Part shown: positions 30,387-41,852 of the stretch, in pieces | Layout: every line of letters begins with the position of its first letter | Position numbering within the stretch: the stretch's first letter is position 1 | Origin: Pseudomonas silvicola | GTDB lineage: Bacteria > Pseudomonadota > Gammaproteobacteria > Pseudomonadales > Pseudomonadaceae | DNA length: 64,000 bases | Direction: 5' to 3' | Assembly (NCBI RefSeq): GCF_026651855.1 | Contig: NZ_CP093281.1 | Location: forward strand, 620,001 to 684,000 | Position numbers and translations under genes: made by a program | The notes under the pieces: model-generated | The model's database searches: none | Seen by the model: only the letters and a program-made list of their open reading frames with translations | Told to the model about the DNA's origin: nothing

Positions 30387-31540
30387 TCACTTTATCAGGC
30401 GTAAATGCTTTTCACTGAGGTCAGTGAGCAAGGGTGCACCCAGCATGCCCAGATCGCGACTGACTTCATTAGTGATAAGGTCAATGGCCCACTCAACGCC
30501 CGATGTTCCGCCTACTGCACTTGCATAGTTAAAAGGCCTGCCAACAAAGCAGGCCTTTGCCCCCAGTGCCAGCGCTTTAATCACATCAGTGCCACGCCGG
30601 ATGCCGCTGTCCATCATCACCGTCATATTTCCGCTGCGGCGACAATCTCGGGCAAAACATAAATCGGCGGGATCACCGTATCCAACTGACGCCCACCGTG
30701 ATTCGAGACCACAATGCCGTCGATGCCGATGGATTTACAACGTAATGCATCGTTACGACTGAGAATGCCTTTAATCACCATCGCGCCCGTCCAGCGCTGA
30801 CGAATATGTTCGATATGCTGCCAGGTGAGATGGCTGCGCCCACTGAAGTCACGCACGGCATTTTTGGAAAACAGCGGTGCGCCACGCACTGCGTTGTTGT
30901 TCTCGAAATAAGGTATGCCCGAGGTCAGTAAGGTTTTCAACAGCGTGCCGTAAAGCCAGCGGGGATGAGTGACGCCTTGCCACGCCAGGGCCAGACTGGG
31001 GCGGAATGGCGTGGAAAATCCGGCGCGCACGTTGTTTTCCCGGTTAGCTTTGACCGGCGTATCCACCGTCACGACCAGTACGGATATGCGCGCACGCTTG
31101 ACGCGATCCACCAGCATCAATCTCTTCCAGCGTCTTTTGGCAAATAGGCCTGGAACCACATCGCCGGATTAGCCGCAGCAGCCACGTCCTCCAGTGGAAT
31201 CAACGAGGAACCGCTCATAATAAAAAGGGCACGTTCTTGCTCGCCGCTGCCCGCTAAAAACAATATCGAAAACCGGTGATGGCAGAGATGCCCATCGGCG
31301 CAATACCCACAGGCGCCGCATAGTGATGCCAAACAGATCTACCTCAGTATTACGTTGCGACACATCGACCATGTTTTCCGGTATCAGGCCGTAATGAGCA
31401 TAGGATTGCTGAGTGTGATGGAGCGCAATGTTGTCCTCAACACCACCTGACACATAAGCGAACAGCGGATGGGGCAGACGCTTTTGGGCATATTTCTCGA
31501 AATCATTTAACGAGAGGCAACGTTGGTACAGTTTGCGCAT
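30387..31540 (-). CDS. FMN-dependent alpha-hydroxyacid dehydrogenase/oxidase (LldD-like)
   Basis: Flavoenzyme oxidising a 2-hydroxy acid (L-lactate, glycolate, mandelate class). Seen: SLNDFEKYAQKRLPHPLFAY, VSGGVEDNIALHHTQQSYAH, PAMWFQAYLPKD (FMN site), VLVVTVDTPVKANRENNVRA, FKGILSRNDA-like MVIKGILSRNDALRCKSIG, the active-site IDGIVVSNHGGRQLD (catalytic His, substrate Arg) and SGIRRGTDVIKALALGAKAC. About 384 aa. Frameshifts near 31330, 31280, 31200, 31130 and 30640. ATG at 31538-31540; Shine-Dalgarno weak. The transporter gene upstream on the same strand may supply the substrate. Exact substrate cannot be read. Confidence 0.85.
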
Positions 31541-31646
31541 GGGCTAGCCATTCAGCTGTGAGGATAAAGAAGAGAAAAGTCATGCTATTGCAAGAAGGGG
31601 ATCTGGCAAATGCTTTAAATGGCATTGCATATCTGAATAAAGCATA

Positions 31647-31668
31647 TGGGCGCACCTTAGTGCGCCCA
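31647..31668. terminator. Hairpin between the MHS transporter and the hydroxyacid dehydrogenase
   Basis: Inverted repeat TGGGCGCAC / GTGCGCCCA with a 4-nt loop (ctta), just after the transporter stop codon (31676). There is no good T run on either strand, so it may only weaken read-through on the minus strand. Confidence 0.45.
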
Positions 31669-31675
31669 TCGTTAA

Positions 31676-33002
31676 TTAATGTTGTTCCCAGGTATGATAT
31701 TCGCCATCACGTCGGCCTGGAGCCGTTTCAGGCAATCGCAGCAGGCCTACAACGGAAATCACCCCAGTACCGCAACATACAGCGCCAGGAGCCATACCGA
31801 AAGTGCCCATCGGTGGCCTGCAGGATTTTCACCGCGACTAAGCCAAGCACGCCACTGCCAATTAACGATCCCACCTGCCAAATCACTGCAATGCCGCTGC
31901 AGCGAATATGCGTCGGGAACAGTTCCGGGAACCAGGAAGCCTGTGGGGCGTAGCACATACTGTGGCCCAGCGTCAGCGCGACAATCATCGCAATTTGCGT
32001 TAGCCAGTAGCTGTTTTGGGACAGGGCATAAAAGAACGGCACGATGGAAATCAAAATCAGCAGTGCACCCATCATGTATACCGGTTTGCGACCGATCTTA
32101 TCGGATAACGCCCCCATTAGCGGAATGGCAAACACCTCGAGAATCACCGCTACAATCATGCTGTTCATCAGTATGCCGGCGTCGAGATTGTTGGCTTTGC
32201 CCCACGCCAGGATAATCACCGTGAAGAGGGCAAAGACGCAAGCTTCAATTAATTTAGCCGCCACACCATTGATGACTAATTTCGGATTACCGCGAATCAC
32301 TTCTTTTAACGGACGCGATTCGGCGGCCTTGGTTGCGCGAATGGCGGCGAACACTGGCGATTCATCGATGCGTAAACGAATAAACAAACCCACGATGACC
32401 AGCACTGCACTCAGTAAGAAGGTACGCGCCAGCCCCAATCATCATTTGTTCCGCGCTCAGGAGGCATTAAGAATCGCGAACAGTGCCAGCGGCAGCGAGG
32501 ACAACCGGCGCACCGATTTGTACCCAGCTGGCAAAGAAACCACGACGTGACGCTTGCGAATATTCTGCGGTCATCAGGACCGCGCCAGCTTGTTCGCCGC
32601 CCACGCCAAAACCTTGCAACAGACGTATGGCGATCAACAACACCGGTGCCCAGATGCCGATCTTTTCATAGGTTGGCGCAAGCCAATACAAAAAGTACCG
32701 AGACCCAATCAGGATGGTGGCCACCAGCGCTTTTTACGTCCCACTTTGTCACCAATATGGCCAAAAACAATGCCGCCAATCGGCCGGGCGAGAAGCCTGC
32801 ATAAGTCGCAAATGCGGCGAGGGTGCTGATCAAAGGGTCGTGGCTGGGGGAAGAACAGGTGGCCAAAAAACAGCACTGCAGCCGTGCCATAGGCAAAAAT
32901 CATAATATTCCGCCATAATGCAATCGCCGATGCGCTAGCGACGACGAATGAGTGGTGTGATTTCCTGTGCCGTTGGGTCTGAGTAAAAGTGGAAGATGCC
33001 AT
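31676..33002 (-). CDS. MFS transporter, metabolite:H+ symporter (MHS) family
   Basis: Inner-membrane proton symporter of the MHS family (ShiA, KgtP, ProP type) for organic acids. Seen: VVASASAIALWRNIMIFAYG-type start, ARPIGGIVFGHIGDKVGRKK (MFS loop 2-3 motif), LLIAIRLLQGFGVGGEQAGA (family motif), MTAEYSQASRRGFFASWVQI, PLMGALSDKIGRKPVYMMGA and WFPELFPTHIRCSGIAVIWQ. Ends WEQH at TAA 31676-31678. About 440 aa. Start ATG 33000-33002. Frameshifts near 32910, 32720, 32480, 32430 and 31960-31740. It may form a unit with the downstream alpha-hydroxyacid dehydrogenase (135 bp). Confidence 0.85.
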
Positions 33003-33575
33003 AGTCAAAATCCTGCAGGTTTATAATTTTAGACTACCATACAAGGATGTTTGTTGGTTTGTTGCGCGAACGATCACAAATTTACGATGGCGCGAATTTA
33101 CATCCTCGCTGATTCCTGCCTTCGAGAATCGACAGCACTATCAATTTTAGTCAATTATTTTCCGACCCGCCTGGCGCTGCGCTTATTAATCTTACTAACA
33201 TTAATATTCAAAATAGAAGATGGATCTGTTTCACTGGGAAATCGTTTTTTCTGTTATCTGCGAATATCCATAATAATATATAAACCTCAATAAACTCAAT
33301 GAATGGACTTTAAATTTAGACTAATGCATTGATATAAATGAAGATGAATCCATTAGTTACCCCGCGTTACCTGCTATTTTCAAGGGTTAATTCTTAAATT
33401 TGACTTAAACCTTCCTGTTCACCTTAACTCCAGCTAGACGTTTTCTTTACGAAATGGTGAGATAACTCGACATAATGCACTCTCCATTCTTGTTCTCACG
33501 TTTATTAAACCAATCGTCATGCGCGGTATTAGTTTTTGCCGCGCGGAAAATATTATTTTCTCTCTGGAGGAAAGG
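33003..33575. other. Long AT-rich intergenic region upstream of the autotransporter
   Basis: 573 bp between divergent genes without a recognisable product. A minor plus-strand frame at 33051-33293 has atypical composition and no Shine-Dalgarno. The stretch from about 33180 to 33420 is notably AT-rich, which is compatible with H-NS-type silencing of a surface-protein promoter (inference). Confidence 0.4.
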
Positions 33576-36500
33576 GTGTTATTTAAATTAAAACCGCTGG
33601 TTATCAGTTTGCTGGCTGCACAAGGCATTATGATTCCTGCGATGCAAACCAATGCCGCCGTGATTCAACCCTTTGACCCTGCGAAAAATGACAACAAAGT
33701 GGGGGTGTTTTGCGTGTGCAACGGCAGCACACAATCACTTCTTGAGGTTGCCGCAATTTACGCCGGGTAAAAGTGGCGTTGCAGGTCTCCATTGGCGGTT
33801 ACAGGATCAAGGCCGATTGGTGACAGATAACAACTTATTAGGTAGAGGTTGAGTCTGGGGGCGCAGGATTTCACGATCTCCGTGCCTAATGAGGATCACC
33901 GCTCTTACAGCAATTTTCAGACTAACACTGCCGCGTTAAGCAATCTCGCCCCGGTCGATAGCAGCACCCTGGTCACCGATTTCGAAGGGTGAAGAATCAA
34001 CGGCAGTACATTGATGCGCGTGTTACCTCAGTGAGTAATGGCACTATCAACGTGCAACCAGGCACTGAGGAGCCAGCACGGTGGCAAATGGTTGGGAGAT
34101 GGCGGCAAAGCAGAGCCGCTTATTCTGCCAGCAACAAAGGCAACATGAACTGGGATTCGGATAACCGTGTCACATTCACCGCGACGCAGATTCCTGCCGT
34201 GTCGCGGTGGGGTCTGAATGTGGACAATCTGTGGTGTGGCGTATAACGGCGCATTCAGTGTGACCAGCCTCTATGGCGAGTACCGACTTTAACGTGACGT
34301 CGTTGACCGATCTGCAAAACTACAACGACTGGCTGATTGAGCAACTGCAGGAATGGCCAAATCAGTTCCGCTGACTACAACAACGAATTTAATAAAGCAG
34401 TGACGCTCAGCAGCGGGCGAGGTGGTGTGGGGAGTAGAATACTCGGATGACGATGAAGCCTTTCTGCCAATAGGCGAACGCGTGGTGCTCAGTGCTGACG
34501 GTGCGAATGCGCGTGCCACTATTGAGGCAGGAAAAACCCTTGAGGTGGCGAATGCCAATGGCGGGGCCATGCGTGCGGACAATGGCGCTACCGCAACCAT
34601 AAACGGCAAGCTCGCCAGTACCGGCAGCGGAATCACCGATAATGATGCTCTGGTATTAACCAATGGCAGCAGCGGCATCAACAACGGTGTGATTAATAGC
34701 GGTTTCTTTAATAACGCCGATGGGAGTGGCATTGATAACAGCACGCTCGGCATTAACGGATTAGCGGTAAATGCCAGTGATAGTCACTTTATCAACAACG
34801 GCATTATCAACAGCGCGGGATCAGCCGTTGTGCTGGATAACAGCGAAGGGGTGAATAACGGCACCATCAATCTGGTCGGCGACAACGGCAGTGCAACAGC
34901 GGTGACGCTGAGCGGCGATGCGAGCACCTTTACTAACAACGGCACAATCTATCTTGGTCGTACACGCCGCAAAATCATCCCGGTGATGCAACGTCTGACA
35001 TTATGCTGGATAGCGCCACCGGTATCCTTCAGTTGGGTCCGCAACAGCGTAGTCAACAACGGCCACATCATCATGGGTTCGGGCGTACAAAGCGGCGCGG
35101 CGATAGCAGGCGTGTCTGGCGGCGCGGATGCCGTCCCTGAATAATGGCGTCATTGATGTCAATGGTCGCGGCACTGGACTGGCGGTGATGGACTCTGGCA
35201 GCGGCGGTCAGGTGGGCAATGCCGGAGTGATAACCTGAATGGCGATAACGGTACCGGCCTGTTGGTGACGGCGAATGACGGTGCTCTTTCGCACGCCTGG
35301 TCGATGGCCCAATCAATATTGCTGGCAATGCAAATGTCACGGAAGAACACGTAACACCGCAGTATGGGTGAACGGTATCGATGGCGTCGCTTCGGCGGAG
35401 ATCAGCGGACCGATCACCTTAAACGGGTTGGCGCGATTGGGATACGCGCGGAGCAATGCCACGGTGAATGTGTCGCAGGCGGCTCTACCCACGGGTAATG
35501 AGCGGTGCCGATCAAATCACCTTTCTCGCTATGGGGCCGAACGCAAAAATTTTACTGCCGAGAATGGCCACTACACGGCGTAACGGGAGATAACGCATCC
35601 ATCTTTCGTGTGCAGGATGGCGCGAGCTTTGATGGCAGTGGCATGACGTTAATTTCAAACGGCAACCTTTCCACCGCCGTCCTGGGCAGTGGTGATAACA
35701 CCACGGTCACCACTGGCAATGCCATCTTTAATCGGCGAAAATGGCATCGGGTTGCGTATTGAGGGTGCTGCGCAGGGCACAATTGACGCTGCAACCACCG
35801 TCAATATGAATGGCATACATAGCATCGTGGCACAGGTACAAGGCAATCGTACCGACCTCAATGGCAATATTACCAACTCCCACAACAACGCTGCCTTACA
35901 CCAACACGCTGCTGACTAACAATGCCAATATCTATGGCTCGCAGGATCGGCAGATTGGTTTTATTGCCAGTAGCTCTGGGCAGCTGATCAATAACGGTGA
36001 TATCGCGCTGGAAGGCAGCAACACGGTGGGATTGTGGCTCGCTCGGCGGGAATGCCACCAACAATGGTACGCTGTGTCGATCACGAATGGCAGTAGCGGG
36101 CTTTACTCCGAGGGTTATACCTATTCGGTTGCCGCTCGTGCGACCAACAACGCACGATCAATGTCTCCGCCGGCAATGCCAGCGCATTCACAGCCTTCCG
36201 TGGGCGGCGTAGCTTTTGGGGACGCAGCTTATTTCTCAAAATGGCACCATCAATCTGTACGGTGAACATGCGGTGGGCGCGCAGGCGGGCAATGGCGGAA
36301 CAGTAGTGATTGGTGAAGGCAGTCCAAATTGCATTCCATGCTGCCGAAATCAAATCGGTTATAGGCGCTTGAAGGCTTTAGCATCAGCAACCAATCTGAC
36401 GACGGATGCGGAGAACATCTCGTTACTGAGTGCAGGCGACGGCGGCGTATATCAATAACCAGGGTACCGTCACCGTCAATGGCAACAACAGCCGCGCGGT

Positions 36501-39105
36501 TGCACTGACGGATGGCGGCCTTCTGGTCAACAGTGGTTCGATTTCCGCTTATAAAGGTGTGGCTTTGGATGCCTCATCAGGAGCGTCAACTTATCGGCAA
36601 AACAGTGGACAGATCTATTCGAAGGGACCGCTGCCATTCGTGTTGGCAATGGCGGTTCGCTTAACATTATTGGTGATGGGCAAGGCGAACAGTACAACCA
36701 GTTATAGCAGCAATATCTGGTCAGCGGTGACGCAGACACGGTGTTGATTGATAACGGTGCCGCAGGATTTATCGCCGATCATGTGGAATTAGTGGTGCCC
36801 GTAATCTTATTAATAACCGCTGAAACCAGCAATATTGCACTGAATTATGTGCGACTGGACGTCAATGGCGGTAATGGCATTCGCTCGGCAACGTCGTTCG
36901 GCTATGACGACCATGTTTATATCAACGTCAGCAGCAACAGCTGACCAACGCGCCCGGCATCGGCTATCTGTTTGCTAATGAAGATGGTTCTGTCACCACA
37001 ACGATTTGACCCTCGGTCCCAATTACCATTTTCCTTTCGGGTGCCAATACTACCGGCGTACGCGTAATACGACCGGCAGAGTGATCAACAGAAGGCTTTA
37101 TCGGTGTATGACTTTAGTAGCGGATCGGCGATTGTCACTGACACCGCCAGTGGGTGATTAACCGGGGCAGTATCGTCTCAAACAGTAAAGTCTCACCGGT
37201 GATTGATCTGCGCGGAGGGCAAACACTGTTTATCAACCAGGGGGCAAATCAGCGCCACCTTCCCGGATATTGAGGTGGTGGCGGGCGGCGCGACCAACGA
37301 CCGCATTGCACTGATGTCAGGCAGCGTGGTGGGGGATGTGAATACGGGGGCCGGTAACGACATCGTGCAGGTGTCCGGCGGCACGCTTAATGGCAGCGTG
37401 ACAATGGGGAGCGGCACTAACCAGGCGCTGGTGGAGAAGGTTGATCTGGCCAATACCCGGCACATCACCACGCAGAATGGCGCAGGCAGCACGCTCTATT
37501 TTAATGACATCAATGCGCGCGGCGGGTCATTTTAGTGCCGATGACCTGAGCAAAGGCACCAACCTTGGCGGTGGCTGGAGCACCATCAACTTCGATAACA
37601 CTCAATGGACGTTGACCGATAACCTGAAACTGGCGCACAGCACCATTAATATCGGTGAAGGTTCAACGTTGTATGTGGGCAACGGCGTCAATCCACTGCT
37701 GAGTAAGGCGCCACCGACGGTTCGCTGGTAGTGAATAATGCCGGTACGCTGGATCTGACTAATGGCAATGGTGTTCCCGGCAACACGCTGACCATCGATG
37801 GGGATCTCAACTCAGCTGGCGGACGCGTGAAGCTCAATACGCAAATTGATACAGGCGTCAGTGACAGTGTGCGTGTGAATGGCAATACCAGCGGCACCAC
37901 TCTACTGGATGTTAACCCGACGGGGAACCGTCTGGCGGTGATGACGCCTGAACAGGGCATTGCACTGGCGCAGGTAACCGGCAATGCCAGTGCTAACAGC
38001 TTCGCGCTGGCAAAGGGCTATGTCGCCGCGGAATTCGCCTTATCAATATGGTCTTTACAGCCCGGTTCTAACGGAACCGGTCAGGATTCTTCGTCTCGCG
38101 CGAGTAACTTTGTCAGCGATGCAGCAGGTAATGCGGTGCGCCCACAACACGCCTCAGATGCCATCTTATATTTCTGCGCCGGTCGGGCTGGCCTACTACA
38201 ACATGGCGGTGATGGACGATCTTCATAAGCGACTGGGAGAGCTACGTCAGGATTCGGGCAGCAGCGCGGGCAACGGTGGTGAGATGTTTATCCGTTATCT
38301 GGGCTCCATCACCTACAAGACGGATCGCAGCCTGAGTCAAAACGGCTACGATTTCGATCTTGATTACAGCGCAGTGCAACTGGGCGGCAATCTGATTCAT
38401 CTTCAAGGCGCCAGCGACAGTTTGCGAGCCGGGGTGACCTATACGCGCGGTAATGCCCGTATTCGTCCTGATGCAGCGGACGGTTACAGCTCGACCACTT
38501 TCGATAGCGATACCTTGTCGCTGTACGGCACCTGGCTGCGTGACAGTGGCTTCTACGTTGATGGGGCACTGTCATTCGACTGGCATCGTGGCGATACCGA
38601 TATTGCGCGGCAAAAAGAGGTGGGCAAACTGAAGGCAATGGTTGGGGCGCCTCACTGGAAACCGGCTATCCCGTGGCAGTTGGGCAATGGCGTACGTCGA
38701 ACCGCAGGCGCAGTTAATGTACGCAACTTAACATGGATGATCTGGTGGATCGAGATAACACGCGTCAGTTGGGGCAATTACGATCAAACCATTGGCCGCG
38801 TGGGCGCGCTGTTTGGATCCGCACCTGGCAAGATACAACCGGCCAGCAATATACGCCTTATCTGCACACCAGCTATACGCGCGTGGTTGGGGAGGGCGGC
38901 CACTACGCGAGCGAGCATTAACGGCGGCGCGGACAGTGTCAGTTTCGACACGGGAAGTTCGGACAGATGTGGGATGTGGGCATCGGTGGTACGGCCGCGC
39001 TAAAGGAATCTCTCATTTGTATGCCGAGGCCGACTATCGTCAGGAAATTGACGGTAACGGTACGAAAGCTGGCGCTATAACGGCGGGAGTTCGCTGGCAT
39101 TCTGA
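33576..39105 (+). CDS. Very large autotransporter adhesin with beta-helical passenger and pertactin-type barrel
   Basis: Type V secreted outer-membrane protein of about 1,840 residues. Start GTG 33576 (GGAGG 5 nt upstream) gives a signal peptide LFKLKPLVISLLAAQGIMIP ... NAA. The passenger is rich in Asn/Gly repeats of the form NNGTI, for example NNGVINSGFFNNADGSG, INNGIINSAGSAVVLD and TFTNNGTIYLG, which predict a right-handed beta-helix; a linker autochaperone-like segment LDVNPTGNRLAVMTPEQ follows. The C-terminal about 310 residues form the translocation barrel: SAPVGLAYYNMAVMDDLHKR, FIRYLGSITYKTDRSLSQNG, LHTSYTR and SHLYAEADYRQEI. The stop is placed at 39103-39105, where GVRWHF-like ends are expected. 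Many frameshifts. Ligand unknown. Monocistronic with a strong terminator. Confidence 0.85.
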
Positions 39106-39113
39106 TCGCGTTT

Positions 39114-39150
39114 ACCTTACGCCAATACCCATTGGCGTAAGGTTTTTCTT
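39114..39150 (+). terminator. Rho-independent terminator of the large autotransporter gene
   Basis: A 13-bp perfect stem ACCTTACGCCAAT / ATTGGCGTAAGGT (39114-39126 and 39131-39143) with a 4-nt loop, followed by TTTTCTT. It starts 9 bp after the proposed stop codon, which supports that end point. Confidence 0.9.
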
Positions 39151-39424
39151 ATTTCCTCTCTCGAATGTTTAAATACATATACGCCGCTATTAATCAATAT
39201 CGCCCACCTCAATTTAGGGTTATTCGAACCCATCTTCGCCTCTCACTCTTTAAATTAACGCTCCTTTTGATGTTTAACCATCAAAATAAATCAGCCAGAA
39301 TGCTTGATATCACATTTCGGAAAATGAATTTCAAATAAAAATTAACATGAAATAAAAATACCGATAGCGTCATTTTCTGTTTTGTTCTGCTGTATTTCCA
39401 AATGCGTTTTTACCAGGAGAGGTT

Positions 39425-40862
39425 ATGGAAAAAGAACTGTATATCTCGACCAATACCGCGTCAGGCCCGAATAGCGTGACGCGAACTGAGCCTTTGAAGA
39501 TTATTGCGCTGGTGGCAACGCTCGGCGGATTATTATTTGGCTACGATACTGGGGTGGTATCGGGTGCGCTGTTATTTATGCGCAGTGACCTGCAATTAAC
39601 GCCCTTCACCACGGGCCTGGTGACCAGCTCGTTACTGTTTGGAGCCGCATTCGGCGCTTTACTGGCCGGACATTTCGCCGATGCCATGGGCCGGCGCAAA
39701 ATCATCATCACTCTGGCGTTTATTTTTGCCCTTGGCGCAGTCGGTTCAGCCTTTGCGCCGGATGTTGTGTCGATGATTATGTCACGACTTTTCCTCGGCA
39801 TTGCCGTGGGCGGTGCTGCGGCGACTGTGCCGGTGTATATCGCTGAAATCGCGCCAGCCAATAAACGCGGCCAACTGGTGACCTTACAGGAGTTGATGAT
39901 TGTATCGGGTCAACTGCTGGCGTATGTCTCGAATGCAACCTTCAATGAAATCTGGGGGGGTGAACATACCTGGCGCTGGATGCTGGCACTCTCGACTGTT
40001 CCCGCCGTGCTGTTGTGGCTGGGCATGATTTTTATGCCAGAAAGCCCGCGCTGGCTTGTGATGCGAGGCAATGTCCGCGAAGCCAGACATGTGTTGGAGA
40101 AGACCCGTGCAGCAGAGGATGTTGAGTGGGAGTTAGAAGAGATTGAAGAGACCATTGAAGAAAACCGGCAGAAAGGTAAAGGTCGGCTGCGCGATCTGCG
40201 TACGCCCTGGCTACGTAGTGTTTCTGTTAGGTATTGGTATCGCTGCCATCCAGCAGTTGACCGGCGTGAACACCATTATGTACTACGCCCCGACCATGCT
40301 GACAGCAACAGGGGCTGAGCAATGATGCGCGCTGTTTGCCACCATTGCCAACGGCGTCATTTCCGTGTTGATGACCCTGGTCGGGATTTGGATGATAGGC
40401 AAAATCGGTCGTCGACCGCTGGTGCTGGTGGGACAGATGGGCTGTACGGCATGCCTGTTCTTTATTGCCGCCGTGTGCTTCTTCATGCCGGAATATCTGG
40501 CAGGCGGAGAGGTCAATCTGCTGCGTGCCTATCTGGTATTGACTGGCATGCTGATGTTCCTGTGTTTCCAGCAAGGCGCACTTTCCCCGGTGACTGGCTG
40601 CTGCTTTCGGAGATCTTCCCGGCGCGCATGCGTGGGATCTGCATGGGCGGCGCGGTGTTCGCACTGTGGATGGCCAACTTTGCTATTTCAATGGCATTTC
40701 CGATATTGCTGGCTGCTTTTTGGTCTTGCAGGCGCATTCCTCACCTTCGCGATCATCGGTATTGGTGGCTCGATGTTTGTGCGCACCATTCCGGAAACGC
40801 GAGGGCGTAGTCTGGAACAGGTCGAGCATTACTTCTTCGCGCTGTATGACGGCAAGCCTTAG
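39425..40862 (+). CDS. Sugar porter family MFS transporter, probable myo-inositol:H+ symporter
   Basis: Twelve-helix proton symporter of the sugar porter family, resembling IolT/YfiG-type inositol transporters. Seen: LVATLGGLLFGYDTGVVSGA (sugar porter signature), GHFADAMGRRKIIITLAFIF, LFLGIAVGGAAATVPVYIAE, APANKRGQLVTLQELMIVSG, FMPESPRWLV (PESPR motif), IAAIQQLTGVNTIMYYAPTM (QQxTGxNxxMYY motif) and IPETRGRSLEQVEHYFF (PETKG motif). ATG 39425 follows AGGAGAGGTT. About 480 aa. Frameshifts near 40210, 40315, 40590 and 40720. The following isomerase and IolG-like genes support an inositol or related cyclitol/sugar substrate. Confidence 0.87.
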
Positions 40863-41007
40863 GATGGATTCGCGAGCTTGATGTAAATCACTCAACGATG
40901 ACGCAGTATAAATCCAGAAGATAAATTACTATCAAAACCGCACAAACACTGCCAGCAAAACAGAATAACCAAAACACAATGCGCTGATAATCATTTCAGG
41001 AAATAAC

Positions 41008-41852
41008 ATGAGCCAGAAAATAAGCCGTGACCGTTTTTGTATTAATCGAAAAAATTGCGCCGAACAACTGTTAATCAGTTTTTCACCTTTGGTGAAAGAT
41101 TTAGGGATAAATAAGGTCGAGATTCGTAATGATATGAAGAGGCGGAAGTGTGACGGATGGTTTAGGGGGCGAGAAAATTCGTGAATTGGCAAATCAACAT
41201 GTGCGCTGACCATCAGAAACAATCAATGCGGTGTATCCTTTAACCAGTTATCCGCTGAGATATTGGAAAAAAACACGGTTTATTAAAAGACGCACGTGAA
41301 ACCGGGGCGAAAGCGCTGGTGCTGTGCCCACTCAATGACGGAGACGGTGGTCTCAAGTGAACAAACGGTTGCCGCTAAAAACCCTCGCGCCGCTGTTCGC
41401 CGAATACGGCATTGAAGGGCTGGTGGAGCCGTTGGGCTTTCCGCAGAGCTCGCTGCGTTCTGCGGCGCTGGCACAACAGCTGATTAAACAGGCGGGTGTG
41501 CCATTTAAGATCGTGCTCGATACCTTCCATCATCATTTGTATGAAGGGGCAGAGCAGGACTTCGCCGAAGGCGTTGACGTTAACCACATTGGGTTGGTGC
41601 ACCTGTCTGGCGTAACGGACACGTCAGTTGCAGAATTGACTGATGAAGAACGCATCATGCTCAGCGCTTTGATGACATGTTGCAATCGAGACTTTGAAGT
41701 CCAAGGAGGAGGTTACACCGGTACTTACGCGTTTGAACCCTTCTCGTCAGTGATGGAAGCGTGGGCAAGCGGATATCGCGCGTGTTCGTACCAGCATTGA
41801 CTATCTGAACCTTAATTTTACTCGTACAGAAGAACGAAGGAACAAACCATGA
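41008..41852 (+). CDS. Sugar phosphate isomerase/epimerase, TIM barrel (IolI/IolE-like)
   Basis: Metal-dependent TIM-barrel protein of the AP-endonuclease-2/xylose-isomerase-like superfamily, members of which isomerise inosose or ketoses. Seen: [17 protein letters not shown] (first strand), [33 protein letters not shown] (metal Glu), [20 protein letters not shown] (metal Asp/His), [20 protein letters not shown] and [15 protein letters not shown] (metal Glu). About 281 aa. ATG 41008 with AGGA; the stop overlaps the ATG of the following dehydrogenase (ATGA at 41849). Frameshifts near 41065, 41160, 41215, 41285, 41350, 41680 and 41780. Confidence 0.8.

Noticed and set aside
31679-32215. 178-codon plus-strand frame
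   Set aside because: Antisense to the MHS transporter, which has the family motifs in the same place.
33051-33293. 80-codon plus-strand frame in the long intergenic region
   Set aside because: No ribosome-binding site, no recognisable sequence pattern and very AT-rich composition.
34600-37000. Repeats in the autotransporter as a possible CRISPR or satellite array
   Set aside because: The repetition is at protein level (Asn-Gly motifs) with varied DNA; no constant repeat and spacer pattern.
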